From: Pampus argenteus
Taxonomy: Eukaryota; Chordata; Actinopteri; Scombriformes; Stromateidae
Direction: 5' to 3'
Assembly: GCA_036937835.1 (NCBI GenBank)
Contig: CM072864.1
Coordinates: forward strand, 3,724,501-3,788,500
DNA: 64,000 nt
In this document: in pieces, positions 43,501-58,055 of the stretch
How the letters are laid out: every line of letters begins with the position of its first letter
Position numbering within the stretch: the first letter of the stretch is position 1
Position numbers and translations under genes: made by a program
Notes under the pieces: model-generated
The model's input: only the letters and a program-made list of their open reading frames with translations
What the model was told of the DNA's origin: nothing
The model's database searches: none

Positions 43501-46500
43501 CATAAGTCAGCAGAGAAAACCCGTGTAGAGCTTTCTCTTTGCGGAGCTCAGAAACACACGTGTGCCAATAACAACACGAGGAATGCTGGGAAATACCTCG
43601 CCCAAACAACGGAGGACAGTAACCATATGAAACTTTTTTTCTGAGGATGTGCGAGGGGACTTTTCTGTGGCTTGCCTGCACATGTGGACGGTGACTGCAT
43701 GGCTCTGCTGCATTTGTCTCAGTTGTGTAATTAATCACAGTTGCATTTATTAGACGCTGCATCCTCTTTCTGCCAGAACTCCCACGGTGGCAGAAACCAT
43801 AATATTAGCTCTATAATCACATGATAGACTGAACACGTTGAAAACCACTGTCTGCAGATTGACCGCTCTTCCCTCCCTTTCCTGCCACTTTTTGATCTCC
43901 TCTCATTTTCTGTGCTCTGCACCCAAAAATAGTCCTCCGAGCTTTTAAGGAAAATATATTTTGATGACACCGAACTAAACGGCTGCTTCAACCCCACACA
44001 AAGGATGTGAAAATGGGATGGACTTTTGCTGGCTAATGGCTCTGATTACTTGGCCTGCGGCAAAGTTGGCAAGGTCTCTCAAGGCTACACCAACAGGAAA
44101 TTGCATTATACCAGAGCCGAGAGTGAAGTAATTCACTCCCTTCTTTTTTAAGGCTTTGCCAGAGTTTTTCAGAGGACCACCTCGGCCGTCCCACTAGAGA
44201 AGAACAGGAGTGGGAGGCCTCGAGGCCCGAACTGAAACCTCCCCTCCATGTGCTCCCTAATTGGTTTAATGACCGTAATTATCTGCTGGGGTGCATGTTG
44301 TGCAGGGGACGATTAATGGCTTCTAAAACATATGCAGACAGGCGGAAATTAAGAGGAGGGGGTCGCTGAGACAAAGAATAGCTCTCCGAAAGGAAAAAAA
44401 CGAAGAGCTGTAAAGTTCTGCTGGATGAGAGAAAAAAAACAGAATAACGACACAGAGCTTCGAGTGTTTCCCTTCATGGACATGTTTGTTCCAGTTGAAA
44501 TTTTATATTAACATAAATAATAATGTAATCTAAAGCATATACGTAGAGGATATGCCACCCATGCAGTTTAAAGCTCTTGTAATACTTAGTATTCACTGCA
44601 CTAATACTCAGACTCCAACACTGTTTATATATTACTGCAGTCATGTGACCGACAGGCTTGTTGTCTAGCTGTTGTATGTTGTACATAATAGCTGTATATG
44701 TTTATGATGGATAATCTTTGTTTAGCATTTTTGTCTGTGTGTTTAGTTGTGGACCTATATTTGTATCTTCCTGTATATGCGTGTGTGTGTGTGTGTGTGT
44801 GTTATATTCCCTATACGTGTTCCCATACTCGGCCTCTAAAGTAAAGTTAAATCTGTTGTTTTGGTGGGAAACGTGTGTGTTTTTCCACGTTCCGGTGACC
44901 TACAACGGTAGTGAGCAGTGAACGCATCAATCCAGACGTGAAAAGCATCTCTTCAGAAACCGGCGGTTGACGTCACGGCCGTGAAAAACAGATGTTCCTC
45001 CTCTAAATCAAATAAATAAACTAAATTAGGAGATCATAGAAAATCCAAACAGTTTAATTGTCTGTAATAGAAACAATGAAATCACAGCTTCCGTTATTGT
45101 TGATTGGTCTGTTTGATCTTTGTTTCACATCTTTTCTTTTTTTTGCAGACGATTCTCTACTAAACTGTGAAATTAACTGTTTGTCTTTAATTAAGGTGAT
45201 TTAATCTAAAGTCATTCGTACAAATAAACTAAAATCTGGCTGTGGAGATCAAGAGAAATACAATAACCTGCATCCACTCAGAGCAGGTTTGATAACATAT
45301 ATATATATAGATAAATTATATCTTTATGCACGGAAACATGCAGAAACAGGATATTTGGCGCAGTTGCTGCCTGCATTTTTAAATCCTGTTTATTATTCAT
45401 CTTAATCCTTTGTTCTTCCTGGCTGAAAGATGAATGAAGCACTGCTAGCGCTGGTTTTATTGCCATCTTCTCTCTCTGGAGCCGGACCCGTACAGAACAG
45501 CTTTTAACACTGTTTAATGTTAATGTAAGCAGTCGCATCAATCAATCAAACGTTGTTTGTAGAGCACACTTCTGTTAATATAACGTCAAACGTGACCTAC
45601 GTGACCTACGTGACCTACGTTTTCAAACCTGCCAAATCAGCTTTAAGACAATTGAAGAGTTTTCGGATGATTTTAAGGTTCGAACAGAGGTGTCGTTGTT
45701 TTCTAACACATAACAGGTCTCCGCTCGTACATCTCGATCGTTATTTCCTCTACGAAACCATCTTGAAATCTGCAGCAGCAGCAAGAAGCAGAAACCTTTG
45801 GAAACAGGAAGACGTATACGGGTAAAAAAAAAGAAAAAAAAAGACGAATCTGTTCAAATTTTTATGTGTTGAATGACATCAGCGGTGTCATTAGCCGAAA
45901 TATGGAGTGAATTAGTTCGCCGTTTGAAAATATACAAAGAGTCTGCAGAAAGACGAGGCTTATGTCAGCGGCGGCTTGTGTTTCTGATCTCCACTCCCCC
46001 TCACGTCGCCTCATGCTGACCTCAGATCTCTGCACATCGCTTTGGGAAACTGCTATCGATCCTGCTCATAATTATTGGCTACTTACCGTCTTATTAAGTG
46101 TTTTGTTCCAGCAACTTACTTTAGTTTGAAGTGGATTAAACCCGGAGAGGCGCTTTGGCAGCATGTGTAATCGTGGATCAGGTTATATAAAAATCTTTTA
46201 GCTAAGAAAGGACTGAAAATAGGACAATCTTGGAGGAGATTTAGGAGCAGAAGCCCTGGAGTGCTGGTGGGTGAAACAGCAGCGGAAAGACGCAGGAAGA
46301 CCAATATAGACAGAAATTGGAGGATGTGTTTTCTGGTCAGGAACCCATAGCTAAAATTAGCGAGGATGTAAATTCCTCAGCGTTGCCGGTTTTTTCGAAT
46401 CCGCGCACGACGGAGCGCTGCCAGGAGAACATAAAACATCGAAATAAAAGACAAGTGGAAGGGCGGCGGTGTAGGGAGAGGTCATACGTGAACAGTGCCA

Positions 46501-48700
46501 TGGTAATGTTTTCTTTCTTCCTTATTTCTTTTTAAAGTGACCTTTGCCTTGAGAACAAAGACATCTAACAAGCCACAAGAAGGAGGGGAAAAAGCTCCGA
46601 AAGCGAAAGCCGCGGCCCCCACACACACACACACAACGGTCCACAGGGGGAGGCTCTGGCCCTGAACGCCAAGCCTTCAACACAATCACCACACATGCTA
46701 TTGTGGCCTGCAGTAAAGCCCTGGTATGGCTCAAATCTCCAGCTAACCCCCTCCACCCTAACCCTCACTAGCAGGCCTCAGCCTCGCCCCCCTCCTCTCT
46801 CTCTCTCTCTCTCTTTCTCTGTCTCTCTATGCATCCCTGTCATTTACAGTCCTAATGACAAGACACAAACGTCCACACATTCAACCCCCGCAGAGCGAAG
46901 ATAATCACATTACAGCCGACGACAGGGACAGAAACCAAACAGCAGTCAGTTTGGACGCACTCAGACGTGGATTTGCATAAATCTAAACAGTCCAATCAGC
47001 AGCTAAACGCTGTGGCTCCAAAAGAAAAAAAAGAAAAAGTTCACCACACTGGGGGGAATAGATGGAGAGGGATGGAAAAGTGCAGGACTTTCTCGGTTTA
47101 CAGTCGCCACACAAAGCCAGGACTATTTCTAGGCATCCTATTGGTTTAACAGAGGCAAGAACACACAGCCAGCTGGAAGTCAAGGACAAAGACTCATGAG
47201 GGACATAGTGGCAGATCCAAGTTCCCATGCTTCATCTGCATTGGGCTTTTTATTGCAATTTCTCTGTTGACCCACAGAATAATCCAGTACCTACATGTTG
47301 ACGTAGTCGGCGTCTCTTATCTGAGAAATGCATTTAAAGGCTTTGTCACTGGCATCAATCAGCCAAATAGCTGATAATTTTCTAAACGCGAGGCGCCAGG
47401 GACTTCCTTACCCCGGCAAGGTCAGAGTGAGCGAGATAAGGCGGATAAGTGGATTCGGTGAAGGTGAAGCACAAACCGGGGCGTGTTTGGACTCGTTTGA
47501 TTCTCCGGCTTGTACCTGGAAATCTCGCTATAATGCGACGTACAGCAAAGTCAACGTTTGACACTGAAATGTGCACGCTTGATCCTGTTGGCTGAATTCC
47601 TTTTTTAAGGTCAGACGTAGGAAATTCCCAAATAAACATCTTTGAACTTTGATCTCTGTGTGTCCCCGAGGCTTCATGTTGAAATAAATGTAGATAATGA
47701 GAGTGTCACATTGTTTACTATAAATAGTTTGTGTTGTGGTTGAGTTTGGGGATCTGTGCCCGACTGACTGTTTATTATAACTGGGGTCTTATTTGTGTAG
47801 TTTTGCCACCGTTTCTATTGGTTATGATAACACCGTACTCACTCACATATATGATAAGATGAGCCGTTGCTACGACAACGTCACATCAGGTAATAAAAAG
47901 ATTAGTTTGATGATTATTTTATCTGAAGGATATTTATATAATCTTATTCTGTATTTCTGAGTGATCACAGGACGGCTTGTGTTTCTTTATACTCGTGTTG
48001 CTGCATTCTCATCTAAACACTTCACTATAATTACGGCTGCTGTAAAACCACCACTAACACTACAGCCGTCAGTCATTATTACGTATTGATCTTAAAGTAT
48101 TCATAATTACATGTTTTATTTACATTCTCGGTTTCTCGGGTTAATCCATAATGTCACACAGGAGTTTTGATTATGGTCCTTTCACAGCTGAAACTGCCTG
48201 CAGGCTCATCGAGGATTACGAGCGCGTGACACCATCGTGATGCAACTCCAATGTCATGTGACTCGTTTTACTTACTCGGGGAAACATTCGACAACATTCG
48301 ACTGGATCGTAATAGAAGAGTTCATGGGAGAAGAAAATCTGGTGTCACACGGCGGGGTCATTTCCCAAGACACGAGTAATCAAATGGCAGCTCGCGGTTT
48401 GATAAATACAAACATCAGGGTCAAATTTGATATTTTAAAGTTTATGTCACAGTTTAATATCTGGTTGATTTGATTAGAGAATATAAATCTAATAATAATA
48501 ATAATGTTCTTGTTTGTGTGTGTTTATGCATTAACATCAGTTTTCTTCCTGCAGGTAATAAATCACTGAAATGTTTATTAGAGGTTTCCAGAAAAGAAAT
48601 CCAGGTGGACGTTTTGTGTCAATCATACATCAGACGTTGTCAAATTCAATTTAAGACTTTATTGCTTTCAAAAGGCAATTTCAGGTTTGAATAATAAAGA
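40536..48700. other. Intergenic region between fam131c and epha2
   Basis: About 8 kb without a recognised gene. The left edge (40536-40800) should hold the fam131c promoter and 5' UTR. CA tracts lie at 41101-41122 and 41138-41156, a GT tract at 44779-44801, a 9-bp GTGACCTAC triplication at about 45592-45618, and a CT tract at 46795-46814. The segment at about 43990-44340 looks compositionally like a conserved noncoding element. The right edge runs into the epha2 3' UTR. Confidence 0.5.
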
Positions 48701-50446
48701 AAGGGGGGAGGGGAGGGGGGGGCACAATAGAGTTGTTTTATTGTTTAGAATAAGAGAACAACCTTCAATTATAATCCCAGCTCAGTGTTTATCAGGATAA
48801 ATAAATACAAGTAAAAAATAAATAGACTATTAAATACAGTATAAAACAACTGGCAAAATGAAAGGAGTTTGTTCTTTTATGAAGGAATTCTCAAAAGTTT
48901 TTAGGAAAAGGCAGCAAAAATGGGAGATACATCCGCTCTGGAGGAAAATGATGGGAACTTAAAAAATAAAAAATAAAAAATCATGTTTCCTAATATGATG
49001 AGTAGTGAAATCATACACAAAAAAATGTACAAAATGTAATTGCAACTAGTAAACCAGAGTAATAAAGAAAAAGAAAAATCCCTTTTTTTGCAAAGATGGA
49101 TCTAACAGCTACAACAGCATCAGAGATACATTTGAAAATTCAAGTAAAAGAAGTTGTACATCAGTAACACGATGATTTGATTTGCAGTCATCAATTAAGA
49201 GCACTGTCAACTATAAGCTTCCCGCTACAAACTCCCGCTGCGGCTGCACAAACAGGCACTTTAAAAATGTCTTTGAATATATCCAGAACAAGTGGAGCGA
49301 TTAAACTGTCAAAGCGTGTCGTTTTAATCCCATCACAAACCAACAGGTACAGAAATGAGTATTCGTTTAGCTCCTATAAAACTAAATGAGACATTGAAAT
49401 TGCAAACCAAACTATTATTACACATGAAATCATCTCAACCACAACTCATCATCATAAAACCTTTTTTTTTTTTTTTTCCCTTCCTTCCTTCTTTCCTTCC
49501 TCTTCATCACCGGCGCACGCTACATACAGATTCTGTCACTCATTTCATTTACACACTTCTATACCATTTCTTTTAGGATTTTGAGTGTAATCGCCCTTTT
49601 TTTTTTTTTTTCGTTATTCTCAGACACACCAAGAACATGTGGTTCCTGTTCCAAGTGCTAAATTAGAAATTATTAAACCCGATGGTTGTTGTAGTCACCC
49701 AAAAACAAACAAACAAAAAAAAAATGTAAATCTGTACACAAAGAGTACCTCACATATATATATATATCCTCTCCTTTTTTCCATATATCATCACATATAT
49801 GATTATAGCTTAATGTCTGAGCTGAGCCAGTAGAAGGTAACGACGCCGTCTCTTTAAGTTTTGGCCAGCTCAAGCTCCTTTCAGCCGTCTCGACGCTCCA
49901 TCGGTCTGACAGGAAATGGATCAAAGTGCCAATTAAAAAAAAAAAAAGGGGGGAGACGCCGTGACATCAGCACCGACCGCAAACTGAGCCAAGGCTCGAC
50001 TCCACCGCTCCCATGCTGTCACACTTACTGCGCTTTCCTTGTTTGCTTTATACTGGATGTTAGGAGAAGTGGCTTGATTGTTGATTTTTATGAAGCAGGA
50101 ATGAGAAGATTAAGAAAAACAAATGCATGAGCAATGAACTGCATCTATACAGAAGACATCGATAATAAAAAATAGATATCTAAATATACAGAGTCTACTT
50201 GATACATCTATTGCTGTATATTTGCTCCATTCCCGTGTGGATAAGATGAAGAAATCAAAAACAAAAACACAAAAAAATGTACAGTAAGTTAGTCTGATTC
50301 AGTCGGCCCTAAAGGATGACACAGTTTTCTTGGTTCTGCCGATCCAAAGCCGTCCGTCCCTGCAGTTTCGCTCCAGCTCAGCTAAGAGTTCAAAAGGACT
50401 GCCTGCTTCAGTGCCCGATTTTAATTCCCCTTTCGTTTTGCAACCA
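48700..50446 (-). other. epha2: epha2 3' UTR (probable)
   Basis: AT-rich, ORF-poor sequence downstream of the epha2 stop. It contains long T tracts (49461-49476 and 49598-49612) and a candidate minus-strand AATAAA (TTTATT at 48737-48742). The exact 3' end is not visible. Confidence 0.4.
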
Positions 50447-51696
50447 TCACACTGCAAACACGCTCAAGGTGCTGGTCTGGTCCTTTAAACCCAAGATGCT
50501 GTAGGCGATTCGTTTCAAATGTCCGGGCAGCCTCACCCCGATGTTCTTAATATCCCTGTAAGAGAGACACATGTCAAAACATGTCAGAGGAGCCGCACGT
50601 GGATTTATACTTTGGCCTCGTTCCAACACTTTTCATGCACATCTTTGAAGCCTTGAAGTAATCACATGATGACATGTCAGCCTCGAGCCAGTGCAGCTCG
50701 GTGCAGTGTGGAGGTCAGTTTAAGTTTATCCTCCACAGTTAAAAGGATAAATAAATAAATAGTGTAGTGTCTGTTCAGAAGCGGCTGATTGCTGATATTA
50801 CAGAGACTCATATTTCAGGACGCTGCTGCACCTCCTCGGCTCTTCATCAATAAACCCGCCAAGTGTAAAATACGATCGGATGAACGTTTGTTTAGAGAAA
50901 AATCGAAGGACATCCATATGGACTCCTTCAGTTTTAGTTTAGATACTGGAGGTTTTGTTCTCCACGAGCACATGACGCAAACCTGCAGAAGCCCTGCAAC
51001 ACAGCAGCCTGAAATCAAAGCCTTAATTACAGCTTTAATTACTTAACGAGGATTCTCCCTGTTGACCATGAATCACTTGTCTGGCGAGCAGAGGGTGGCT
51101 TGTAAATAACTGCTGGTTTTCTAAGAGTGCTACCAGATGCCCTGAGAGGGGGAAACATTGGGGCCATGAAATCACACCATTCTGTACGACAAATACTTCA
51201 AAAGGGGTCTGTCGTCTGCTTTACAGTCTGCCCATCTTCCTAAAATCAGCACCAAAACCAACTGAGATACGTATACCATGGCAGAGAAGGGAGATGAGGT
51301 GGGGGTCGATGCGGTTGGGGAAAGCTCTGGCCCTCGTTATTGCCCCAAAACAACCTTATATTATAAGGTTGAGTCTATTTCATTAAATTGGCCCCTTAAT
51401 GCTCCTACATATGTTAGAAGATCCAATTGCTCTAAACTATGCTGTGATAAGTTCAGGGGCTACAAACCGAGACGCACCTCTTCAATCTTTCTAGAAGTAC
51501 AAACGTGCCGACGACATGGCTTCAAATCTCATCCATCTATTTCAGTTCCTTAATCTCCTCTAGTTGCCCCTGCTTCACAGGCTATTCTTTCCTCCCTTCT
51601 CTTCTTTAATGTTGAAAAAGCCACAAAAGGCCTTTGCCCTAAACAGCTAAAACTGGCGGTTTCTTGAGTCTCAAGCAAAAGTGCTGCCCAGGGCAT

Positions 51697-51731
<35 letters not shown>

Positions 51732-54700
51732 TGAAGGAGGAGGGATGAGAGAAAGAATGGAGAGAGGAAAGAAGAATAAGGACTGCAGCGACCACAAGCC
51801 ACCATCGCCAGTCGGCCACAAATGAGCCCCACTCCTTCTCCTTCCCTCCATTACTTTTTCCATCTCAAACATTTCTCAAGTTGTAACTGAGGCTGGAGGT
51901 TATATATTGTGTGCAAACTATTTAGCTGGCTGTTAAAAAGCAACATTTTTTTTTTATGGAAACAATGGGCATGGGGGGTCCATAACAAACTTAATGACAG
52001 TAAGAAAAACATTCCTGTGCAATTAAATGGCTTTAATTCATAACATAATGTGATGAAAAAATGTGTCTCCTTCTTTGCCAACAGCGTTTTTTAACAAGTC
52101 AATCAAGTAAAAGTTATTATGTGGTATCAATATATCTGAAATCATGTCCCACTTACTCGTTCTTCATCTGCAGGACTTGGTCCATGTTGACGATGCCGGC
52201 GCACGTGAAGTTCTCGCTGTATTGGCTCATTTTAATGGACTCCAGCCAATCAGACACCGACCTGAAAGGGGAACCGTCCGAGCCGCTGGTGCTAGGCAGG
52301 CGGATGGATACGCTGCAAGAAAAAAAAAAAAAGGTAGATTCAAATGATCAACAGGCTTTCCCACAACAAAGGCGAATGATTGAAGACTATAATTACTGTG
52401 CAGGAAACCAGTTGGTGATAAATAAAAAAAAAGAAAACGAGTTGGAGCAGTCAGGAACAAGAGACGATTAAGATATGAGCACGACAGCCTTTTGTCCTTT
52501 CTCACCTTTTCTTGCTTTAATGCACCCTCACAAAAGAGCATTCAAGCACACGGTCACAAACAAAAGACTTTTAGGAGGTCCTCTGCCAAAAGTGCACACA
52601 CACACACACACATTTCTTTCATTAGCCTAGCGGGCGAGGTGTCAGTATGTCCTTTTAATAGTTTCAGGACACCATTTTAAAGCTTTTTCCCCCCTTTTTT
52701 TTGCCCCCTTAAACTGTCCCATTTTTCAGTTAATGTAAATGGGAAGCTGCTGCCAGAGTCTTTTGAAGCGAGTCAGTAGGGACATCCAAGTCAAGTTTTG
52801 AGTCAATCTAGACGAGAACCACATCAATCAAATCAGTCAAGTCGTATAAAGACATGATGAGACACATATTATTGCAACATCCAGTTTGAACCAATCCAAA
52901 ACCAGTTTGATTCTGGCTATTGGTTATTTTTAGCATTTGAACATTTTATTTTCGAAGATGTTTTTCTTTTTACACAACTCAAGTTCAATGCACATGCTTA
53001 ATAGTTTAACATTCAGTGTAGTTAAGGCCTGCAGTATTTTTGGGACTTAAATACGACTCTGGATGTTTCTAAAAGTTGGGAAAAGTTCACTTTCTTCGAG
53101 GAGAATAATTCACATTGGCTGCTTATTATCTGGGTTTTATGTTACATGAGCAGTTAACATCAACTAGAAGGGAAAAAGAGTGAAAAAGGGTCCAAACTGG
53201 GACAAAAATGCTATGTTACACTCGTCGTATTGCAAAAGTTTTCATTAGAGGATTGTTTCAGAGATCTGGTTGCTGATAGTGGCAGCTACAGTAGGGTCAG
53301 CGCTGGAAAAATATGCATTTCAAGCCCTTAGTCCAGTATGTAAATAAACATTACCGTGGGTCAAAGTCTGCAATGGTCTTCAGGGACTCTGGGCTCCGCA
53401 GCAGCTTGTCCAGCAGGCTGACGATGTCTCCAAAGCGCGGCCTCTTGGAGCGATCCTGGAGCCAGCACTGAAGCATGAGCTGGTAAACAGCTGAGGGACA
53501 GTCCATCGGCGCCGGCAGCCGGAAAGCCTCGTTGATAGCCTTCATCACCTGCAAGATTATTAGAGACCAATTAGATCTTTTTTTTATCTTACTGCTAGGA
53601 TCCTTTAAGAACACTATATAGACAAATATAGACACCAAAACCTCCAAGAAAAGTGCTATAAACACTGAAACTCACCTCGTGGTTACTCATGTCCCAATAA
53701 GGCCTTTCACCAAAGGCCATGACCTCCCACATGACGATGCCAAAACTCCACACATCGCTCGCTGAGGTGAACTTCCTGTATGCAATGGCCTCTGGAGCTG
53801 TCCAGCGAATGGGGATCTTACCTCCCTGTGCATGAAAAATGCTTCAAGTTAAAAACAAAAAAAAGGACTCCTGAATATAAAAAACAGACTGTTTTGCTTA
53901 AAAGCTAAAATTAAGTCATGCATCTACTCACACTTGTGGTGTACGTTCCCTCAGGATCATCCTCCAGCACTCGGGATAGGCCAAAGTCTGACACTTTACA
54001 CTCCAGGGTGTTGTTGACCAGGATGTTGCGGGCAGCCAGGTCACGGTGGACGTAGCTCATGTCAGAGAGGTATTTCATGCCTGCAGCAATGCCGCGCAGC
54101 ATGCCCACCAGCTGGAAGGAGGAAAACTCGCCGTCGTGATCCTGAAGGGAAAACAGATTCATTATAGGACCAAACTGATAAAAAGCCAACACCAATTTCA
54201 TGTGGTATGTAGTAGACTTACCTTAAGGTAGCGGTCCAGTGCTCCATTCTCCATGTATTCAGTAACAATCATGGCATGTTTGACTGCAAATACACACAAA
54301 AAACAAATTATATATTGAAACCAACACAAAAACAGGAGAAAATTAAGAATATTTTTTTTAGAAAAAAAAAGGAACTAAACTCACAGAAGTCCTTACATTT
54401 GGTCACTACCCCCTCCAGACGAATGATATTCTGGTGGGAGAATTGACCCATGATGGAGGCCTCGCTCAGAAAGTCCTGCCTCTGTTTCTCTGTGTAGCCT
54501 GGCTTCAGTGTCTTGATAGCCACCGCCACCTCCTTCCTCCCCGGCACCTTCAGAATACCACGGTACACCTCACCAAACTCTCCTGTAAGGACACAAGCAT
54601 CAATGTGACAGCTGATAAATGCGTGTTTGATGCACCTTCTTAAAAGTTAGGACTGTGAGGGATTTGCTGTGCGAGGGAATGAAAACAAGGAAGTCTGAGG

Positions 54701-57630
54701 CTGTTTTGCCCGAGGCTCTTTCACAGAGGTGTGTTCTGTTGTTGAGAAAGAGCCTATGTTGTTTAATTGGTGGATGGCCTGTGGTGTAGGAGCATGGGAA
54801 TCAGCTGTCACATGAGGAGCAAAGGGAGGGGTGGAGGGGGGAGTTGTGGGAACTGGGAAGGGGGTGCATGCTTAAAAAAGGACTATTGGTTCAAAGGGTA
54901 AAGGTGGTCGCACTTGAGTAAACATCATGTATGAAAGATTTGAGCAGGACCAACAGAAGAGCGCTGATATTCTTCCAAAATACTATTTCTGCAACACACT
55001 TTTTTTTTGCAATTGTTCACGTGAGTTTCAGCCAAAACACACAGATCCCAGCAGCCAAGAGTTGCCATACAACAAAATGTCTCAACTTGTTTTGTATGCT
55101 AGACAGATGCTAATCTCACTGAAGTAACCATTGTCAATCAACCTGTTAAGATGTGGATAAATAAACAATACAGACAGCAAATTTGGGGATTGGAAAAATC
55201 TTTCAACATCCCAGTTAAGCCCCACAGCGAGGATTTGTCACTCACCAGCTCCAATGACTTTCTGTTTGGTTATGTGACTGGGGTGGATTTCAGTGGCAAA
55301 CTTTAGGATGGCTGTGTTGGGGTCCTCGTATGTATGCGGATCAACATAAGTCTTGAGAGGCTTCAATTGCTCTGTGAGAAAAAGAAAATAATTATATGTT
55401 AGAGAATTAGTGAGATAAATTGAATAAGGTGAGATAGAGAGACGAGAGATTCATTTTATCTACCTGCACTGGAGAAGTATGTGTCCTCTGGTCCTTGTCT
55501 GGTATGAGAGTTTCTCTTCCTGAAAAAAAAAATATTCACATGAAGATTAACATCCTTCTTTAAAACAATAAATTAATTATTTCTCTCTATGTCATTTGTC
55601 TGTGTTAATGTCATTAGCGCATAGCAACCTTTCAAAAGGGTTTCAAAAAGGATCCTGACACTGCAACGCACCTATTCAGAGAAAAGCGGCCCTTTGATAA
55701 AGACTGACGATAGACTGTGTTTGCCAAGTCGATTTAAAGACTGAAAGATAGACAAGCAGGCAGGAGGTGGACAGACGGGCTACAGTCTGATACAGTACAA
55801 CCACAGGTCACCTTTACAAAGTGTCTGCGGTCTGGTACAGAAAGAACCAAGCGTCTCTTATCACCAACAATGTACCACTCTGGACCAATTTCCTTTCAAA
55901 GGCTCCCAACACTCACTAGAATATAACCATTGAGCAATGACAAGCTGCATTGAACACAAATTCCTCCCTAGCGAGTGCTGGGACACAGATCCAGATAAAG
56001 AGAAAGAGAAAGTCGGCTAAAGGAAGAAAGAAAGAGAGAGGTGAGGAGGGAGAGAATGCAAAGGCCATGTGGGGGCCCCCACAAAGGAAGGGCAGAAGAA
56101 TTAGAGAGGAAACCAGTGAAGGAGGGACGTTTACTCACCGTCTGCGTACGAGAAGGACCACAACCACAATGAACAACATGGCCGCTCCTCCAACTGCTGC
56201 ACCGAAGATGACCGCTGTGTTGTTTTGATTAAGGGGTCCTGGAAAAAAACACATAAAAGAAACGCACATCAGAGAACTTCTTAAACGAAGCTAGTGAAAC
56301 GTCTGCCTACAGTAGTTCTCCTCCTGTACCTTCAGACGAGGTCTCAAACTGTTCCTCCATGGTGGAGCCTCCGGGGCTGCCATCGCTGCTCAGTGCCTGC
56401 ACCCTGAACAGGTAGGCGGTGCCCGGGCTCAGATCGCTAATCTGGACAGAGTTCTTCTCGAGTATGAGTACGGTGTAGGTGGTCACATCCAGGTTATCGT
56501 CCTGGGAGACAGAGGAAGCAAAGTCAGGGAGGAATTCAGTCAAAAGAACCAGTTTTACTGCTGAAGATGGAGGCCACAGACTGTAAACTGATGCCCATCT
56601 GTGTTATTTAAACAAAATATATTACAATGAGCTTTAAACTTGTACTGTGATAAATATGGACTAATACATAAAAGAGACTCTTCATTTCAAATGAGTGACG
56701 CACCTTCTTGCGGTAGGTAAGTTCATAGCGTAAGGGCCGGTGTAGGATCCGTGGTCGTGGGGATACGTCCCAGGAAAGGGACAAGCTGGTGTCAAACTTC
56801 TCAACCAGTCGTATTGAGGTAATCTTGGGGGGATCTAAGGACAGAGAGACGAGAACCTTTCAGTATCTCTGCAATAAAAAATACTCGGAAAATATAAAAT
56901 CTGATCATGTCACTACTGCAGCACAATTTGCCTTGCAGAGCTGTCACTGCCCTACAGATAGCATCTGTCATTACTCCACTGGCTCTTATCAGCCTCACTC
57001 ACCTGTGTTGTGCAGAGATGTAGTCAGAGTGCTGGCAGACGGTGGCCTTTTAGCCCCTGCCGTTGCCTGACCAGCCAACAGAGACACGCCGTTATGCGCC
57101 TCCACGGTGAAGGTGTAGTTGAGGTGTGCGTCCAGCTCGCTCACTGAAACCTTTGTGCCGGTCAGGCCCGTGCTGGCCGGGTCATAGCGGATTTTCTCTC
57201 CGCAGGGCAGGCACACGGTTCCCTCGCAGCGCTGACATTCGATGCTGTAGGTGATGTCTGTTCGGCCTCCCTTATCTTCCGGCGGGTTCCAGGAGATGAG
57301 GAGTTTTCCAGCGGAGAGTTGGGTGGTGGTAGCCATGAGGTCTTGTGGAGCAGATGGGGGGCCTAATGAACACAGATCGGGAAAGATATTGATATGAGAA
57401 ACAGTGGAAAAGAATGAAAACTAAGTTAGAGTTCACATTAAGACACAATATCAGAGATGAAGGGGACTTGTCACCTGAGCAGGGTCCAGTAGGCGGGTCG
57501 GTTGGGGCCCGGTAGAAACCATCCATACAAGGACATGACAAAGCCCCAGAGCCCAGCCTCTGGGTGTTTGAAGGACACGGCTCACACTCGTCACCGGATG
57601 CTGCAGCTTTAAAGAAGCCCGGCTGACATT
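50447..57630 (-). CDS. epha2: EPHA2 receptor tyrosine kinase, partial: Cys-rich to SAM (14 exons in window, about 721 aa)
   Basis: Ephrin-A receptor tyrosine kinase of the plasma membrane. Exons (minus): 57475-57630, 57003-57362, 56704-56834, 56330-56501, 56139-56238, 55464-55519, 55246-55371, 54397-54582, 54222-54283, 53932-54141, 53676-53825, 53355-53548, 52157-52312, 50447-50555; all phases join. In order: Cys-rich CQPGFFKAAASGDECEPCP; FN3-1 (57003-57362); FN3-2; TM helix AVIFGAAVGGAAMLFIVVVV (56139-56238); juxtamembrane tyrosines in TYVDPHTYEDP; kinase with GAGEFGEVY, VAIK, HRDLAARN, DFG and GGKIPIRWTAPEA; SAM domain (VSDWLESIKMSQY through GVRLPGHLKRIAYS). The 186-, 62-, 210-, 150-, 194- and 156-nt exon series is that of EPH receptors. 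The C-terminus ends SVFAV, a class II PDZ-ligand pattern. Signal peptide and ephrin-binding exons lie beyond 64000. Teleosts may have two epha2 copies; which one this is cannot be told. Confidence 0.95.
51698..51728 (+). repeat. (GT)n microsatellite in last epha2 intron
   Basis: About 15 GT units between the last two coding exons of epha2. Confidence 0.9.
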
Positions 57631-58055
57631 CTGCAAACAAACAAAAAAAAAAAAATGAGCATGAGCAGGTGAACAAGGCCAACAGTGACTTCAAGCAACA
57701 TCCCATATGACGCAGTGCACAGCCAGTTCCTCCAGATCATTAAAGGCTCTTTGAAACATCAGTAATGCTGTGAAGGCAAGGCAAGGCAAGGCAAGTTTAT
57801 TTGTATAGCACAATTCGTACACAAGGCAATTCATAGTGCTTTACAGAGGCAAGGAAAAACATTTGACATTAAGACAAGAAATAGCAATAAAAAATAAAAT
57901 TAAAGAGAGAAGAAAATTTAATTAAAAACATCAGAATGTCATTTAAAATTAATTAAATATTAAATAATTAAAATAGCAAATTTTAAAACAATTTAAAACA
58001 ATAAGCGAATCACTGGAATATGATTAAAAATTCTTCAGAAGTTCTTTAAAAGAGC

